Assembly (NCBI RefSeq): GCF_000020605.1 | Contig: NC_012781.1 | Span: 2,419,501 to 2,483,500 of the forward strand | Direction: 5' to 3' | Origin: Agathobacter rectalis ATCC 33656 | GTDB lineage: Bacteria; Bacillota; Clostridia; Lachnospirales; Lachnospiraceae | Length of the DNA: 64,000 nucleotides | Shown: in pieces, positions 51,857 through 61,627 of the stretch | Layout of the letters: every line of letters starts with the position of its first letter | Numbering within the stretch: the first letter of the stretch is position 1 | The notes under the pieces: model-generated | Told to the model about the DNA's origin: nothing | Seen by the model: only the letters and a program-made list of their open reading frames with translations | The model's database searches: none | Position numbers and translations under genes: made by a program

Positions 51857-51885
51857 ATTATATTACTATAGCATTGACTTTTCAA
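51857..51885 (-). promoter_or_regulatory. Promoter of the sulfoquinovose operon
   Basis: On the minus strand TTGAAA (51880-51885) and TATAAT (51857-51862) are separated by 17 bases, about 90 bases before the sftT start. No regulator gene is linked to the operon and no clear operator palindrome was found. The rest of the 51766-52099 gap is AT-rich with the terminator below and no gene. Confidence 0.75.
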
Positions 51886-51999
51886 TAGTATATAACGTTG
51901 CAAAAGCATTTTCAGCTATTTGTTTAAATTTATTAATCATTTTTTGTGCAATATGCAATAGCCATAAAAAATAAGCAGATAAAACTACTTTTTATTATA

Positions 52000-52042
52000 A
52001 AAAACCACCCGGAACTTTTTTTGCGTTCCGAGCGGTTTTTTA
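52000..52042. terminator. Strong bidirectional terminator after the RND exporter gene
   Basis: AAAAAACCACCCGGAAC and GTTCCGAGCGGTTTTTT form a stem with two mismatches, flanked by an A-run and a T-run. It ends the RND gene (stop at 52100) and insulates the sulfoquinovose promoter. Confidence 0.85.
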
Positions 52043-52099
52043 GTTAATCCTGTGATTGTACAGCTCTATCCTTATATGTCAGCTATTATTATCTACTTG

Positions 52100-55000
52100 C
52101 TACAGCTCTTCCTCTACCATGCTCTTCTCTCTGTTGAACGCATCATAGATACATGGAATTACTATAAGCGTAAGGATGGTTCCGTATACGAGACCTCCTA
52201 TTATTGCGATTGCCATCGGCTTTATCATATCTGAGCCATCTCCGATACCTATCGCTGATGTAAACATTGCAAGTATGGTGGTCATCGCTGTCATCAGTAT
52301 TGGACGAAGCCTTGTACGGCCTGCGTCTATGATTGCCTCATGCTTGCTCATGCCCTCTCTCCTAGCCTGATTGATGTAATCAATGAGCACGATTCCATTA
52401 TTTACAATGAGACCTGCCAGCATGATAAAGCCAAGCATTGATATGATTCCGAGCTCATTTCCCGTGATGAAAAGAGCTATAAAGCCTCCTGTAAACGCAA
52501 GAGGTATACAGAACATGATAATAAACGGTGAAAGCAATGACTGGAACTGCGCCACCATGATAAGATAGATAAATATCACTGCAAGCACAAGCATAAGTCC
52601 AAGCTGACTCATTGACTCATTTATTGTCTCATCCTCGCCCTCCATATCTATTGAATAGCCATCAGGAATACTAAGTTTATTAATTTTTGATTTAATTTTA
52701 TCGCTTAGTAATGTTACATTATGGTTTTCATCAACCGCACCTGATACTGTAATATATCTTGTCTGAGCATCTCGATGAATGGTACTCAGTGTCTGTTCCT
52801 GCGAAATAGTGCAGATATCACTGAGCGGAATCTCCTTTTCACTGCCATCATTATCCTTATAGGTAAATGTAAGGTTTTTGATGTCGTCCACAGTCACATC
52901 AGACTGCTCTGCAGATTGTAAGTATACCTCATAGTCCTTTATGTCGGTCGTAATGGTTGTTGCGCTCTTTTGAGATGATATCTCACCGGATACGAGCTGG
53001 TATACCTGAGCCACCGTATAGCCATACTTTGCTGCTTTTTCCTTATCCACAGTTATCTTAAGCTCATTGATTGTATCTCCAAGACCGTCATCTATATCTG
53101 TCACTCCATTTGTGTCCTTAAGGATATCTGCCACATCACCTGCAAGCTTCTGCAGCTTGTCTATATCATTACCCTTAATCCTGACAGAGAGACCACTTCC
53201 GAAAAACTCTGATGAGTCCATAGCCTGCGAAGATGCTGTTACCTTACAGTCCAGATTCTTTGTGAGTTTTTCAATTTCATCTATTACCTTATCCGATGAA
53301 ACATCCGACTTCTCATCAAGCAATATATACATGCTCACGCTGTCGCTTCCTGAGCTCATCAGGTTCATGGTCGAGCTGCCGCCTGCTGTAGCTCCTATTG
53401 TGTCTATGCCCTTTATATCAGATATTTTGTCCATGACCTTATCAGACAGCTCTGTAAGCTGCTTGAAGTCAAGCTTTTCGTCATCCTTTGCCTCTATGGT
53501 AAGTGAAATCTGATTTGACTCCATGTCCATATCCATAAATGTCATTCCCCTTGACATGCAAAGTGCGCCACTGCCGACTAAAAGCACTACTGCCGCAATA
53601 AATACCACCGGCTTAAATCTAAGACATGTGCCGAGCACATTTCCATACCAGTTCTTAAAACGTTCAAACCATGGATGCTTTATATCCTTCGTCTTTTTGA
53701 GCATGCCTGAAGCAATTGCCGGTACAAATGTGAGTGCCACTACAAGAGATGCCATAAGAGTAAACGCTACCGTAAGTGCCAAATCTACAAAGAGCTGTCT
53801 CGTGATTCCATCAGTAAAAATGATTGGCGCGTACACACTTACCGTGGTAAGTGTAGAGGCAAAAATGGCTCCTGCCACCTGATTTGCACCCTCAACAGCC
53901 GCCTTCTTTACCGAATATCCTTCTCCCCTTAATCTGTAGATATTCTCTATTACTACAATTGAATTATCCACCAGCATTCCTATTCCAAGCACAAGTCCCG
54001 ACATTGAAATGATATTTAAGGTGATATCCGTAAAATACATAAGCACCACTGCCACAATAACCGATAGTGGTATAGATGCTGCGATAACAAGTGTCGGCTT
54101 TATATCCTTTAAGAACAAAAGCAATACGAAAATGGCAAGTATTGCTCCCACTATCATATTCTGCATCACACTTTTTACAACCATGTCGATGTATACGCCC
54201 TGGTTCATAAGCACTGTGGCGTGTAATCCGTCATTTTCCTTTTCCAGCGAATCAAGCTTGTCCAAAAGACGGTCTGTGACATCTCCTGTAGAGTAGCCGG
54301 TCTGCTTCTCCATGGAGAGTATTATTCCGGGATTACCGTTGACTATCGCATATGTCTCATCCGAGTTGTCAGTCATCTCAACATCTGCCACATCACCGAC
54401 ATGAATAGGAGCTATTCCATCAAGCTTCATATCCATAAGCACTAGATTTGTTAAATCATCAATTGATTTTATCTCATCTCCCACCTGTACTATGTACTGC
54501 GTGCCATTTGAATCATTTACATAGCCTGCAGGCATATCAAAGTTCTGTGCGACGAGCAGCTGCGAGAGTGAGTCAATTGTTAAAACTGCATTTAAGTTTG
54601 ACTTGTCAAGTGCATCATCCTTACTCTTTTCAAGCTCCTTCTTTGAGCTGTCAAGAGATGCCGCTGCTGTTGCAAGCTGTGCCGACTGCTGTCCTATGCT
54701 TATCGAGCTTATAGCTGCCTGACTGTTTAGATTATCATAGGCATCTAAAAGTGCTGTCTCTCCTTGTGCTATCTGGTCAAGCCCGCTTTGGCACTGCTCT
54801 ATACCTGTATTCACCTGAATGAGAGTCTGTGCTATCGCTGACGCTGCCGCAGGCAGATCATCTGCTGTGTTTACGGTGATTCCAAGCGCCGAGAGACCTG
54901 AAAACTGTGTTGCAATCTGCTTATTAACCTGCTCAAGCTGCGCTTTGAGTGCTGTGCCCGCTTCACCCGGTGCATTTGCGCCCTCTTTGAGTGACGGAAT

Positions 55001-55867
55001 TGTCTTTGTATATGTATCACTATTCATGAAGTCTGAAAGAGCTGACTGAATTGTTTCAAGCTGGCTCTTCTGCTCATTTAAGCTTGCAAGAGTACTCTCC
55101 AGCTGAGTTTTCTGCTCTGCAAGCTTTGCCTTTTGCTCCTTTAGCGTATCCACTCCCGCGCTCATCTGATCCGCTGCAGATGTGATTGCGTTTTGTCCGC
55201 TCTCTATCTTTGCGCTTGCATCATCCATCTGACTTTTTGCATCGTCAAATTTCTTTGAAACGGCATTATTTATTTTCTCATTGAGCGCATCTATCTTGGC
55301 CTGATTCATCGTGACCTGTATCTGCTCGGTGAGCTCACCTGTTGCAGTCACTGATGCGACTCCCTCTGTACTCTCAATTGCAGGCTTAAGTGTGTTTTCC
55401 ACAAAGTCGGTGATTTCCGACTTGCTTTTCCCATCCATATCCACAGCAGTCATCATGATTGGAAGCATGTCCGGATTTATCTTCATAATGGTCGGAGTAC
55501 CCACTCCATCCTTCCAGCCAGCCTTGACCTGATCTATTTTCTGCTGCATCTCTATCACTACAGAATCCATGTTGGCATTCTGCTCATACTCGCATGTCAC
55601 CAGCGAATAGCTGTTATATGACATTGAGCTTACGTTTTTGATATTGGACGTAGTTGCCATAGCTGCTTCAAGTGGCGCGGTGACATCGCTCTCCACCTCC
55701 TGTGGACTTGCTCCCATATCTGTTGTCACGATAAGTGCATACTGAAAGCTCATATCCGGCAGCAGATCTGTCGTCATCCTGCCGAGCGATACAACACCGA
55801 GTACTATTACCAGCAGTACTCCTACAAGTACAGTAAAAGGTTTTTTTACACTATATCTGGATATCAT
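52100..55867 (-). CDS. RND-family efflux transporter with long coiled-coil insert, 1255 aa
   Basis: A large AcrB/MmpL-like membrane transporter with 12 predicted helices in two halves: an N-terminal helix, a large external loop, TM2-6 (QNMIVGAILAIFVLLLFLKD onward; ISMSGLVLGIGMLVDNSIVVIENI is the RND signature with Asp), a second half with GFIMLAGLIVNNGIVLIDYINQ, and a short end. Unlike AcrB, the first outer loop has about 230 extra residues (about 200-430) predicted as coiled coil (NAVSKKFDDAKSQMDDASAK and onward, KSQLETIQSAL). No partner fusion protein is adjacent. Such proteins in Gram-positives export lipids or toxic compounds, but the cargo here is unknown. Confidence 0.85.
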   Translation of the reverse strand: MISRYSVKKPFTVLVGVLLVIVLGVVSLGRMTTDLLPDMSFQYALIVTTDMGASPQEVESDVTAPLEAAMATTSNIKNVSSMSYNSYSLVTCEYEQNANMDSVVIEMQQKIDQVKAGWKDGVGTPTIMKINPDMLPIMMTAVDMDGKSKSEITDFVENTLKPAIESTEGVASVTATGELTEQIQVTMNQAKIDALNEKINNAVSKKFDDAKSQMDDASAKIESGQNAITSAADQMSAGVDTLKEQKAKLAEQKTQLESTLASLNEQKSQLETIQSALSDFMNSDTYTKTIPSLKEGANAPGEAGTALKAQLEQVNKQIATQFSGLSALGITVNTADDLPAAASAIAQTLIQVNTGIEQCQSGLDQIAQGETALLDAYDNLNSQAAISSISIGQQSAQLATAAASLDSSKKELEKSKDDALDKSNLNAVLTIDSLSQLLVAQNFDMPAGYVNDSNGTQYIVQVGDEIKSIDDLTNLVLMDMKLDGIAPIHVGDVADVEMTDNSDETYAIVNGNPGIILSMEKQTGYSTGDVTDRLLDKLDSLEKENDGLHATVLMNQGVYIDMVVKSVMQNMIVGAILAIFVLLLFLKDIKPTLVIAASIPLSVIVAVVLMYFTDITLNIISMSGLVLGIGMLVDNSIVVIENIYRLRGEGYSVKKAAVEGANQVAGAIFASTLTTVSVYAPIIFTDGITRQLFVDLALTVAFTLMASLVVALTFVPAIASGMLKKTKDIKHPWFERFKNWYGNVLGTCLRFKPVVFIAAVVLLVGSGALCMSRGMTFMDMDMESNQISLTIEAKDDEKLDFKQLTELSDKVMDKISDIKGIDTIGATAGGSSTMNLMSSGSDSVSMYILLDEKSDVSSDKVIDEIEKLTKNLDCKVTASSQAMDSSEFFGSGLSVRIKGNDIDKLQKLAGDVADILKDTNGVTDIDDGLGDTINELKITVDKEKAAKYGYTVAQVYQLVSGEISSQKSATTITTDIKDYEVYLQSAEQSDVTVDDIKNLTFTYKDNDGSEKEIPLSDICTISQEQTLSTIHRDAQTRYITVSGAVDENHNVTLLSDKIKSKINKLSIPDGYSIDMEGEDETINESMSQLGLMLVLAVIFIYLIMVAQFQSLLSPFIIMFCIPLAFTGGFIALFITGNELGIISMLGFIMLAGLIVNNGIVLIDYINQARREGMSKHEAIIDAGRTRLRPILMTAMTTILAMFTSAIGIGDGSDMIKPMAIAIIGGLVYGTILTLIVIPCIYDAFNREKSMVEEEL

Positions 55868-55971
55868 CTGACCCCTCCTTTTTCTTTTCTTTGATAATGT
55901 CCTGCCTTAGTTTAATAGACAATGTGATTACTGCGATTTTCACAATAAATTTAATTCGCTGTTATACTTTT

Positions 55972-56000
55972 ATTATACAATGTGTCGGATTGCAACTCAA
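55972..56000 (-). promoter_or_regulatory. Promoter of the RND exporter gene
   Basis: TTGAGT and TATAAT are 17 bases apart on the minus strand, about 105 bases before the ATG at 55867. It lies just downstream of the terminator at 56035-56078. Confidence 0.65.
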
Positions 56001-56034
56001 TTGGTTTATACTTTTTTAAGAGATTTTGACAATA

Positions 56035-56078
56035 AAAAGACACCCAATTATACGATCAATATAATTCGATGTCTTTAA
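56035..56078 (-). terminator. Terminator after the 48-aa membrane protein
   Basis: On the minus strand AAAGACATCGAATTATA and TATAATTGGGTGTCTTTTTA form a long imperfect stem with a T-run. It closes the small gene at 56111. Confidence 0.75.
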
Positions 56079-56110
56079 ATATCTTTTAATATCTTTTATT
56101 GATTTTAGCT

Positions 56111-56257
56111 TCAGATGCCCTCTTCCTCTGTCTCATCCTCATCATCATTGATACCTGCAACAGCACTTGTAACGGCTCCGATTACAGCGACAAGCGCAAA
56201 GATGATAACTAAAAAAATAACTATAAAGAATGCTACTAAAAAACCTGTATCTGTCAT
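56111..56257 (-). CDS. Small membrane protein with acidic tail, 48 aa
   Basis: The frame begins MTDTGFLVAFFIVIFLVIIF and has one long hydrophobic segment, then an acidic end (INDDEDETEEEGI). A good ribosome-binding site (GGGGG, eight bases before the ATG) and a terminator just downstream argue that this is a real, separately transcribed gene. No family is recognised. It could be a small regulatory membrane peptide. Confidence 0.55.
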   Translation of the reverse strand: MTDTGFLVAFFIVIFLVIIFALVAVIGAVTSAVAGINDDEDETEEEGI

Positions 56258-56383
56258 ATAATTTACCCCCATAGCTGTCTCACAGCTTCTTTAAAATATA
56301 GTTTTAGTTTAACACACTTGTCTGTAAATAACAATATCGTAAGGGGCTAAAATATTGACTAAAATATTGATTTATGAAATTGA

Positions 56384-57235
56384 TCAGTCCTTGATCTGCA
56401 TACCGTTTGCATCCATATGATAGCCTTCATTCATGATCAGCTTTGATACCGGAACTATCTCATAGCCCATGTCCTGCAGCTTCGTGAGCATTTCATCGAG
56501 TGCCTGCGAGGTGTATTTGGCGCCTAGATGGCAGAGTATTATCGAGCCACAATCCAGGCTTTTGTGATTGCACACTGTATCTATGATGTTTTGCACACCA
56601 TAGTTTTTCCAGTCGAGCGAATCCACATCCCACTGGATTGGATAATAGTCACAGCCATAAACTGTGTCAATCAGTTCATTGTTGTACGAGCCGTATGGCG
56701 GTCTGAATACCTTCATATCCTTTCCGGTCAGCTCCTTGACCTTTTTGTGCACATCCATTATCTCCGTCTTCATCTCGCCTGCCGTGATTGTTGCCATATC
56801 ATAGTGGTGCTCACTGTGATTTCCGGGCTCATGCCCTTTTTCAACCAGCGTCTTTACACATTCAGGATTATCACTCACAAACCCTCCTGTCATAAAAAAT
56901 GTAGCCTTTACGTTGTGCTTGTCAAGTGTCTCCATCATACTGTCAAAATCCTCTGCTCCCCAGGCACAGTCAAATGAAAGGGCTATCTTTTTTTCCGTTG
57001 TCTGAACCGAATATACAGGCAGCTTTCTGTCTCCGAACTGACTCACAGCACTGCTAAGTGTCTCCATCACCTCTATATTTTTCAGCTGCGATATGTCATA
57101 CTCTCTGCCATATAAAGCGCCTGTAATAAGAAGCGCCGACAGCAGCACTCCAAAAAGGAATCTGTGTCGGCGTTTCTTTCGTTTTGTCCCATTATGTAGT
57201 TTTGTATTTTGCATGTATGCTCTGTATTCACTCAT
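56384..57235 (-). CDS. PdaB-like polysaccharide deacetylase, 283 aa
   Basis: A carbohydrate esterase family 4 (NodB) domain behind a membrane helix (residues about 24-42). Active-site motifs are SFDCAWGAEDFD (FDxxWG as in sporulation PdaB, where common CE4 proteins have FDDG), GNHSEHHYDM with metal histidines, RPPYGSYNNELID, and IILCHLGAKYT. It would deacetylate peptidoglycan or cortex sugars at the outer face of the membrane. A sporulation role is possible given the spoIIA genes. It is monocistronic. Confidence 0.85.
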   Translation of the reverse strand: MSEYRAYMQNTKLHNGTKRKKRRHRFLFGVLLSALLITGALYGREYDISQLKNIEVMETLSSAVSQFGDRKLPVYSVQTTEKKIALSFDCAWGAEDFDSMMETLDKHNVKATFFMTGGFVSDNPECVKTLVEKGHEPGNHSEHHYDMATITAGEMKTEIMDVHKKVKELTGKDMKVFRPPYGSYNNELIDTVYGCDYYPIQWDVDSLDWKNYGVQNIIDTVCNHKSLDCGSIILCHLGAKYTSQALDEMLTKLQDMGYEIVPVSKLIMNEGYHMDANGMQIKD

Positions 57236-57283
57236 GCTATATACTATTCTTTATTATCACAAATTATGAATAATGAAATAACT

Positions 57284-57979
57284 CTATTTCAGTTCTTCTG
57301 CCCTTCCGATAAACTCAAGCACTACCTCAATCGACTGATGCGCAGCCTTCTCCGCAAAGGTCTGGTAGTCTGTCTCGCCGCCATCGCCGTCTGATATTGA
57401 ACGAAGAATAGCAAATGGCACATTGTTCACATAGCACACATGACCGATGCTGCCTCCCTCCATCTCTGCTGCGATTGCATCAAAGGTATTCGAAATATAA
57501 TCCTTCTGCTCCTTTGTGGCAATAAACTGATCTCCTGTTGCGATATTGCCCTTTTTGTAGTGGATATTCCTGTCAGCTAAGCATGAGCACATGAGCTCCA
57601 CCATTTTTGTATCTGCCGGAAGCAGAATCATATTGATGCCTGAAAGAAGTCCCTTCGGATCTCCGATTGGCGATGTATCCATATCGTGCTGCAGCACGTT
57701 TGTGGCTACTGCCACGTCAAGCACATTTAAGTCCTTTGTCAAAGTACCAGCCACTCCGATATTGACAATCATATCTACATCATATTTCAAAATCATGGTC
57801 TCTGCACATATTGCCGCAAATACCTTTCCTATTCCGCATTTTGCCGCAACTACATACTGATCACCGATTTTACCCTCAACAAACTCCACACCGCTGTAAA
57901 CCTCTGTCTGTGTGTCTGTCATCTGAGCCTTTAGGTCATCGACCTCCATCTGCATTGCACCAATTACACCTATTGTCAT
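57284..57979 (-). CDS. mtnN: 5'-methylthioadenosine/S-adenosylhomocysteine nucleosidase, 231 aa
   Basis: The enzyme cleaves adenine from methylthioadenosine and S-adenosylhomocysteine. It has IGVIGAMQMEVDDLKAQM at the start, DMIVNIGVAGTL, and the catalytic AAEMEGGSIGHVCY with SISDGDGG (the purine Asp) near the end. Together with the LuxS gene 48 bases upstream it forms the two-step activated methyl recycling and AI-2 pathway. Length is normal. Confidence 0.93.
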   Translation of the reverse strand: MTIGVIGAMQMEVDDLKAQMTDTQTEVYSGVEFVEGKIGDQYVVAAKCGIGKVFAAICAETMILKYDVDMIVNIGVAGTLTKDLNVLDVAVATNVLQHDMDTSPIGDPKGLLSGINMILLPADTKMVELMCSCLADRNIHYKKGNIATGDQFIATKEQKDYISNTFDAIAAEMEGGSIGHVCYVNNVPFAILRSISDGDGGETDYQTFAEKAAHQSIEVVLEFIGRAEELK

Positions 57980-58027
57980 TTTATTTCTCCATTCCTGCTA
58001 TCTTGCTATTATATTTTTAGTCCTCGT

Positions 58028-58486
58028 TTACTGTGGATAAGTAAACTCCATATTTGTCTGACTCTCAAGCACCTTAAGATATGCACGACACTCCTTCTTT
58101 GCCTCGTCAAGTGACAGATTCTCGTAATGTCCGCACTCTATGGCTGATGCACCAAACACCGGTCCATCATACTCAAGTATCTGCTTTAAGACCTCTTTGG
58201 TGATTTCAAAAACCTTTCCCGGCTCGACATCCCTCACTACGAGATAGAAGCCTGTCTGACATCCCATCGGTCCAAAATATACCACATCATCTGCAATCTC
58301 AGAGTTTCTCACACATGTCGCAAACATATGCTCCACTGAGTGCATAGCTGAATTGGACATATAATCTCCTGCATTAGGTTTTCTTGTACGAAGGTCGTAT
58401 GTAACGATTTCTCCGTCTTTTCTTGAAATATAAAATCCAGGTTTAAGAATATTATGATTGATTGTAAAGCTTTTAATTCTTTCCAT
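58028..58486 (-). CDS. luxS: S-ribosylhomocysteine lyase LuxS, 152 aa
   Basis: The enzyme splits S-ribosylhomocysteine to homocysteine and the AI-2 precursor. The iron site is HSVEHMFAT (HxxEH) with a third ligand, Cys in AIECGHYEN, and FGPMGCQTGFYL is the family signature. Length is exact. The gene lies between pepF and mtnN, in the order luxS then mtnN on the minus strand, so both are probably in one transcript. Confidence 0.96.
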   Translation of the reverse strand: MERIKSFTINHNILKPGFYISRKDGEIVTYDLRTRKPNAGDYMSNSAMHSVEHMFATCVRNSEIADDVVYFGPMGCQTGFYLVVRDVEPGKVFEITKEVLKQILEYDGPVFGASAIECGHYENLSLDEAKKECRAYLKVLESQTNMEFTYPQ

Positions 58487-58500
58487 AAAAATGTTTCTCC

Positions 58501-60306
58501 TTACTTAGTTGCTGTCTCAAACTGCTTCAGATAATCCTCAAATACATTGAGTGCATCATCCACAGGCTTTGGTGTGCTCATATCGACACCGGCACTCTTT
58601 AGCAGCTCGATTGGATTCTTCGAGCATCCACCGCACAGGAAATTTCCTATATACTTATCCACAGCAGGCTTTCCCTCCTCAAGTATCTTTTTTGAAAAAG
58701 CAACTGCTGCCGAATAGCCCGTCGAGTACTGATATACATAGTACGGTGTGTAAAAATGCGGTATGCGCATCCACTCATATGATATCTCATCATCCACGCG
58801 CATATCTGGTCCGTAGTACTGCACATTCAGCTCATACCACAGTTCATTTAGCACATCCTTGGTAACCGGCTCGCCCTTTTGCATTTTCCGGTGAGCTATA
58901 TGCTCAAACTCAGCAAACTGCGCCTGCCTGAAAAGTGTCGTCCTGAAGCCGTCCAGAAAATGTGTCATGAGATATTTTCTCTCATTCTCATCCTCACAAT
59001 GCTCAAGCATATAGTGCATTAGAAGCGACTCATTGCAGGTGGATGCAACCTCTGCCACAAAAATCAGGTATCCTGCGTAGGTGATACTCTGATGCTCATT
59101 TGAATAGTATGTATGCATCGCATGTCCCATCTCATGAGCCAGCGTAAACACACTGTCCAGATTGTCGGCATAGTTCAAAAGCACATACGGATGAGTGCCG
59201 TAAGCGCCCCATGAATACGCTCCGCTTCTCTTGTTCTCATTCTCATATACATCTATCCAGCCACTCTCCATGCCAGCCTTAAGTGTGCTGACATACTCAT
59301 CGCCCATAGGCTCAAGCGCCTTTGCCACAAGCTTTTTCGCCTCATCATAGGTGTAGGTGGTCTGTACATTGTCCACAATCGGTGCAAACAAATCATACAT
59401 ATGCAGATGCTCCACACCTAAAAGCTTCTTCCTAAGCGCCATGTACCTGTGCAGAGCCGGTAGATGTGCGTGAACCGTCTCGATCAGATTGTCATAGACA
59501 CTCTCAGGAATATCACCACCTGATAAATACATGGTCCTTGCGCTGTCATATTTTCTTACCCTTGCATAAAAAGTGTCATTTTTCAGCTTGCTGATGTACA
59601 TCATGGAAACAGTATTGCTCCACTTCTTGTACGAATCATACACTCCACGGAACACCTGCTTGCGCAGGCTTCTGTCCTTGCTGCTTAAAAAATCTATGAA
59701 ATTGCCATGCGTGATACGGATTTTATTTCCCTCGACATCAGTGATATACGGGAATTTGATATCCGCGTTGTTGAACATGCTGAATATATTCTCCGGTGCT
59801 GCAGCCATCTCACCGCACTGTGCCAGGATATTCTCCTCTGCAGCCGATAAGGTATGCTCTTTCTGACGCATTATCTCATCAATCGCACGCTTATAGTGCA
59901 TAAGCTCATTGCTCTCACTGTAAAAGCTCTCAAGCCTTTTATCATCTATCTGCAAAATCTCCGGACTCGCAAATGCCAGCGCACCTGATGCCTGAACAGT
60001 CAGTGTCTCTGCCTTTGACACATATGCCTGATATTTCGACACAGCAGTGTCCTGATGTGAGCGCTCATTCGCATAGACCACTATACGCTCCAAATAATAA
60101 GACAGCTCATCCTGCTTCTTAAAAAAATCAAGCAGCGTTGCTGCACTGTCGGCCAGATGTCCCTTAAATCCAGATAGCTTTTCTGCAATCTGTGACGCTT
60201 TTTCACACTCAGCCTCCCACAGCTCATCTGTCTCATACATATCCTCAAGCTTCCATTTGTACTCATCTGAGATTTCATCTCTCTTTTGAAGCCTTTTCTC
60301 ACTCAT
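58501..60306 (-). CDS. pepF: Oligoendopeptidase F, 601 aa
   Basis: A cytosolic zinc metallopeptidase of family M3B that cuts short peptides. The zinc site is FTLAHEMGHAMHTYYSNEHQ (HExxH with a distant Glu in EVASTCNE). The helical N-terminal half and the GYSAAVAFSKKI end fit the family. It is a normal-length copy. The gene ends 15 bases before luxS. Confidence 0.94.
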   Translation of the reverse strand: MSEKRLQKRDEISDEYKWKLEDMYETDELWEAECEKASQIAEKLSGFKGHLADSAATLLDFFKKQDELSYYLERIVVYANERSHQDTAVSKYQAYVSKAETLTVQASGALAFASPEILQIDDKRLESFYSESNELMHYKRAIDEIMRQKEHTLSAAEENILAQCGEMAAAPENIFSMFNNADIKFPYITDVEGNKIRITHGNFIDFLSSKDRSLRKQVFRGVYDSYKKWSNTVSMMYISKLKNDTFYARVRKYDSARTMYLSGGDIPESVYDNLIETVHAHLPALHRYMALRKKLLGVEHLHMYDLFAPIVDNVQTTYTYDEAKKLVAKALEPMGDEYVSTLKAGMESGWIDVYENENKRSGAYSWGAYGTHPYVLLNYADNLDSVFTLAHEMGHAMHTYYSNEHQSITYAGYLIFVAEVASTCNESLLMHYMLEHCEDENERKYLMTHFLDGFRTTLFRQAQFAEFEHIAHRKMQKGEPVTKDVLNELWYELNVQYYGPDMRVDDEISYEWMRIPHFYTPYYVYQYSTGYSAAVAFSKKILEEGKPAVDKYIGNFLCGGCSKNPIELLKSAGVDMSTPKPVDDALNVFEDYLKQFETATK

Positions 60307-60411
60307 TTTGTGTTACCTTCTATCTTACTCTTTTTATTTAGAATCCCACACATCTGCTCTGCAAAATGCATATAGACGTGTGGGATATATGTGAATTATA
60401 ACAATTAAGCT

Positions 60412-61344
60412 CTACTTTGTAATTAAAGTGCCCATACCACCTGAAACTGTCTTGCCCTCTTTATTGAGCTTTGTGATAAGCACTGAACGGATGGCAGAGT
60501 CACCGATAAAGTCGATAGCCGCCTCAATCTTTGGAGCCATGGTACCTTCATCAAACTCGCCTGCTGCAAGGTACTTCTTTGCCTCATCGACAGTCATGGT
60601 ATCAAGCGGCTTCTCATCCTCCTTGCCATAGTTCAGGCAGACCTTGTCAACGCTTGTAAGTATAACAAGTCTGTCAGCATCAAGAGTATCTGCAAGCTTT
60701 CCGGCTGCAAGATCCTTCTCGATAACAGCGCTTGCGCCCTGAAGCTTATTGTCCTGTGCTAAAACAGGGATTCCGCCGCCACCACATGCGATAACAACCT
60801 GATCCGCATCAACAAGAGCCTTAATAGCATCCTTTTCCACTATATCAACAGGCTTTGGAGCTGCCACAACTCTTCTGTAGCCTCCCTCAACCTGTGTCAC
60901 ATGGTTGCCCTTCTTCTCCTCTTCCTCAGCCTCAGCCTCTGTCATAACACGGCCAATGATCTTTGTCGGATGATAAAAAGCCTCATCATATGGGTCAACA
61001 ACCACCTGTGTAAGTATTGTTGAAACGGTCTTGTAAATTCCTCTGCCAAGAAGCTCTGTACGGATAGCATTCTGTAAATCATATCCTATATAGCCCTGGC
61101 TCATTGCAGAGCAGACTGCTGTAGGTGTAGCTGTATACTCAGGATAAATCCTGCAAAACTCAGACATAGCGGTGTGAATCATGCCCACCTGCGGTCCGTT
61201 GCTGTGTGTGATAACAACCTCATAATCGTCTCTAATAAAATCTGCAACTGCCTTTGCTGTATGCTTTGTAGCCTCGTGCTGCTCCGGAAGAGTTGTTCCA
61301 AGAGCATCATGTCCGAGTGCAATAACTATTTTTTTCTTCTTCAT
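60412..61344 (-). CDS. arcC: Carbamate kinase, 310 aa
   Basis: The enzyme makes ATP from carbamoyl phosphate. It has VIALGHDALGTTLPEQHEAT at the start, ITHSNGPQVGMIHTAM, and VIACGGGGIPVLAQDN with VILTSVDKVCLNYG in the C-terminal half. The length is normal. There is no arginine deiminase or ornithine carbamoyltransferase next to it, so its carbamoyl phosphate source (agmatine, allantoin or citrulline) is not shown. Confidence 0.93.
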   Translation of the reverse strand: MKKKKIVIALGHDALGTTLPEQHEATKHTAKAVADFIRDDYEVVITHSNGPQVGMIHTAMSEFCRIYPEYTATPTAVCSAMSQGYIGYDLQNAIRTELLGRGIYKTVSTILTQVVVDPYDEAFYHPTKIIGRVMTEAEAEEEEKKGNHVTQVEGGYRRVVAAPKPVDIVEKDAIKALVDADQVVIACGGGGIPVLAQDNKLQGASAVIEKDLAAGKLADTLDADRLVILTSVDKVCLNYGKEDEKPLDTMTVDEAKKYLAAGEFDEGTMAPKIEAAIDFIGDSAIRSVLITKLNKEGKTVSGGMGTLITK

Positions 61345-61571
61345 GCCGACCTCCTATGCTGCATCCGCTCAATGTGTATTATATCTCATAATCATAAACC
61401 GATGTGTATACTATGATAAATCTACATATAAACCATCAATTTTGAAGAATTCCTATGCGGTGCAAAAGTAAAATTATTTATATACATTATCTAATATTTT
61501 AGGGAATTTGTCTAGTACTTTGAACTGATTTGAACAACATTTCCGCCACAGTGTAAGGGACGTAAGCGAAA

Positions 61572-61609
61572 AAAGAATGCTCCTACTACCATGTAGCGAA
61601 GCATTCTTA
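61572..61609 (-). terminator. Terminator after the BCCT gene
   Basis: On the minus strand AAGAATGCTTCG and a matching GGAGCATTCTTTTTT form a stem with a 14-base loop and a T-run. It lies just after the stop at 61628. The gap to arcC contains no further feature. Confidence 0.8.
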
Positions 61610-61627
61610 CACATATATTGAACTATT

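Noticed and set aside
51766-51999. Operator palindrome for the sulfoquinovose promoter
   Set aside because: TTGA-CTTT-TCAA sits near the -35 box, but the arms are only four bases and no second copy was seen, so it is not above chance in AT-rich DNA.
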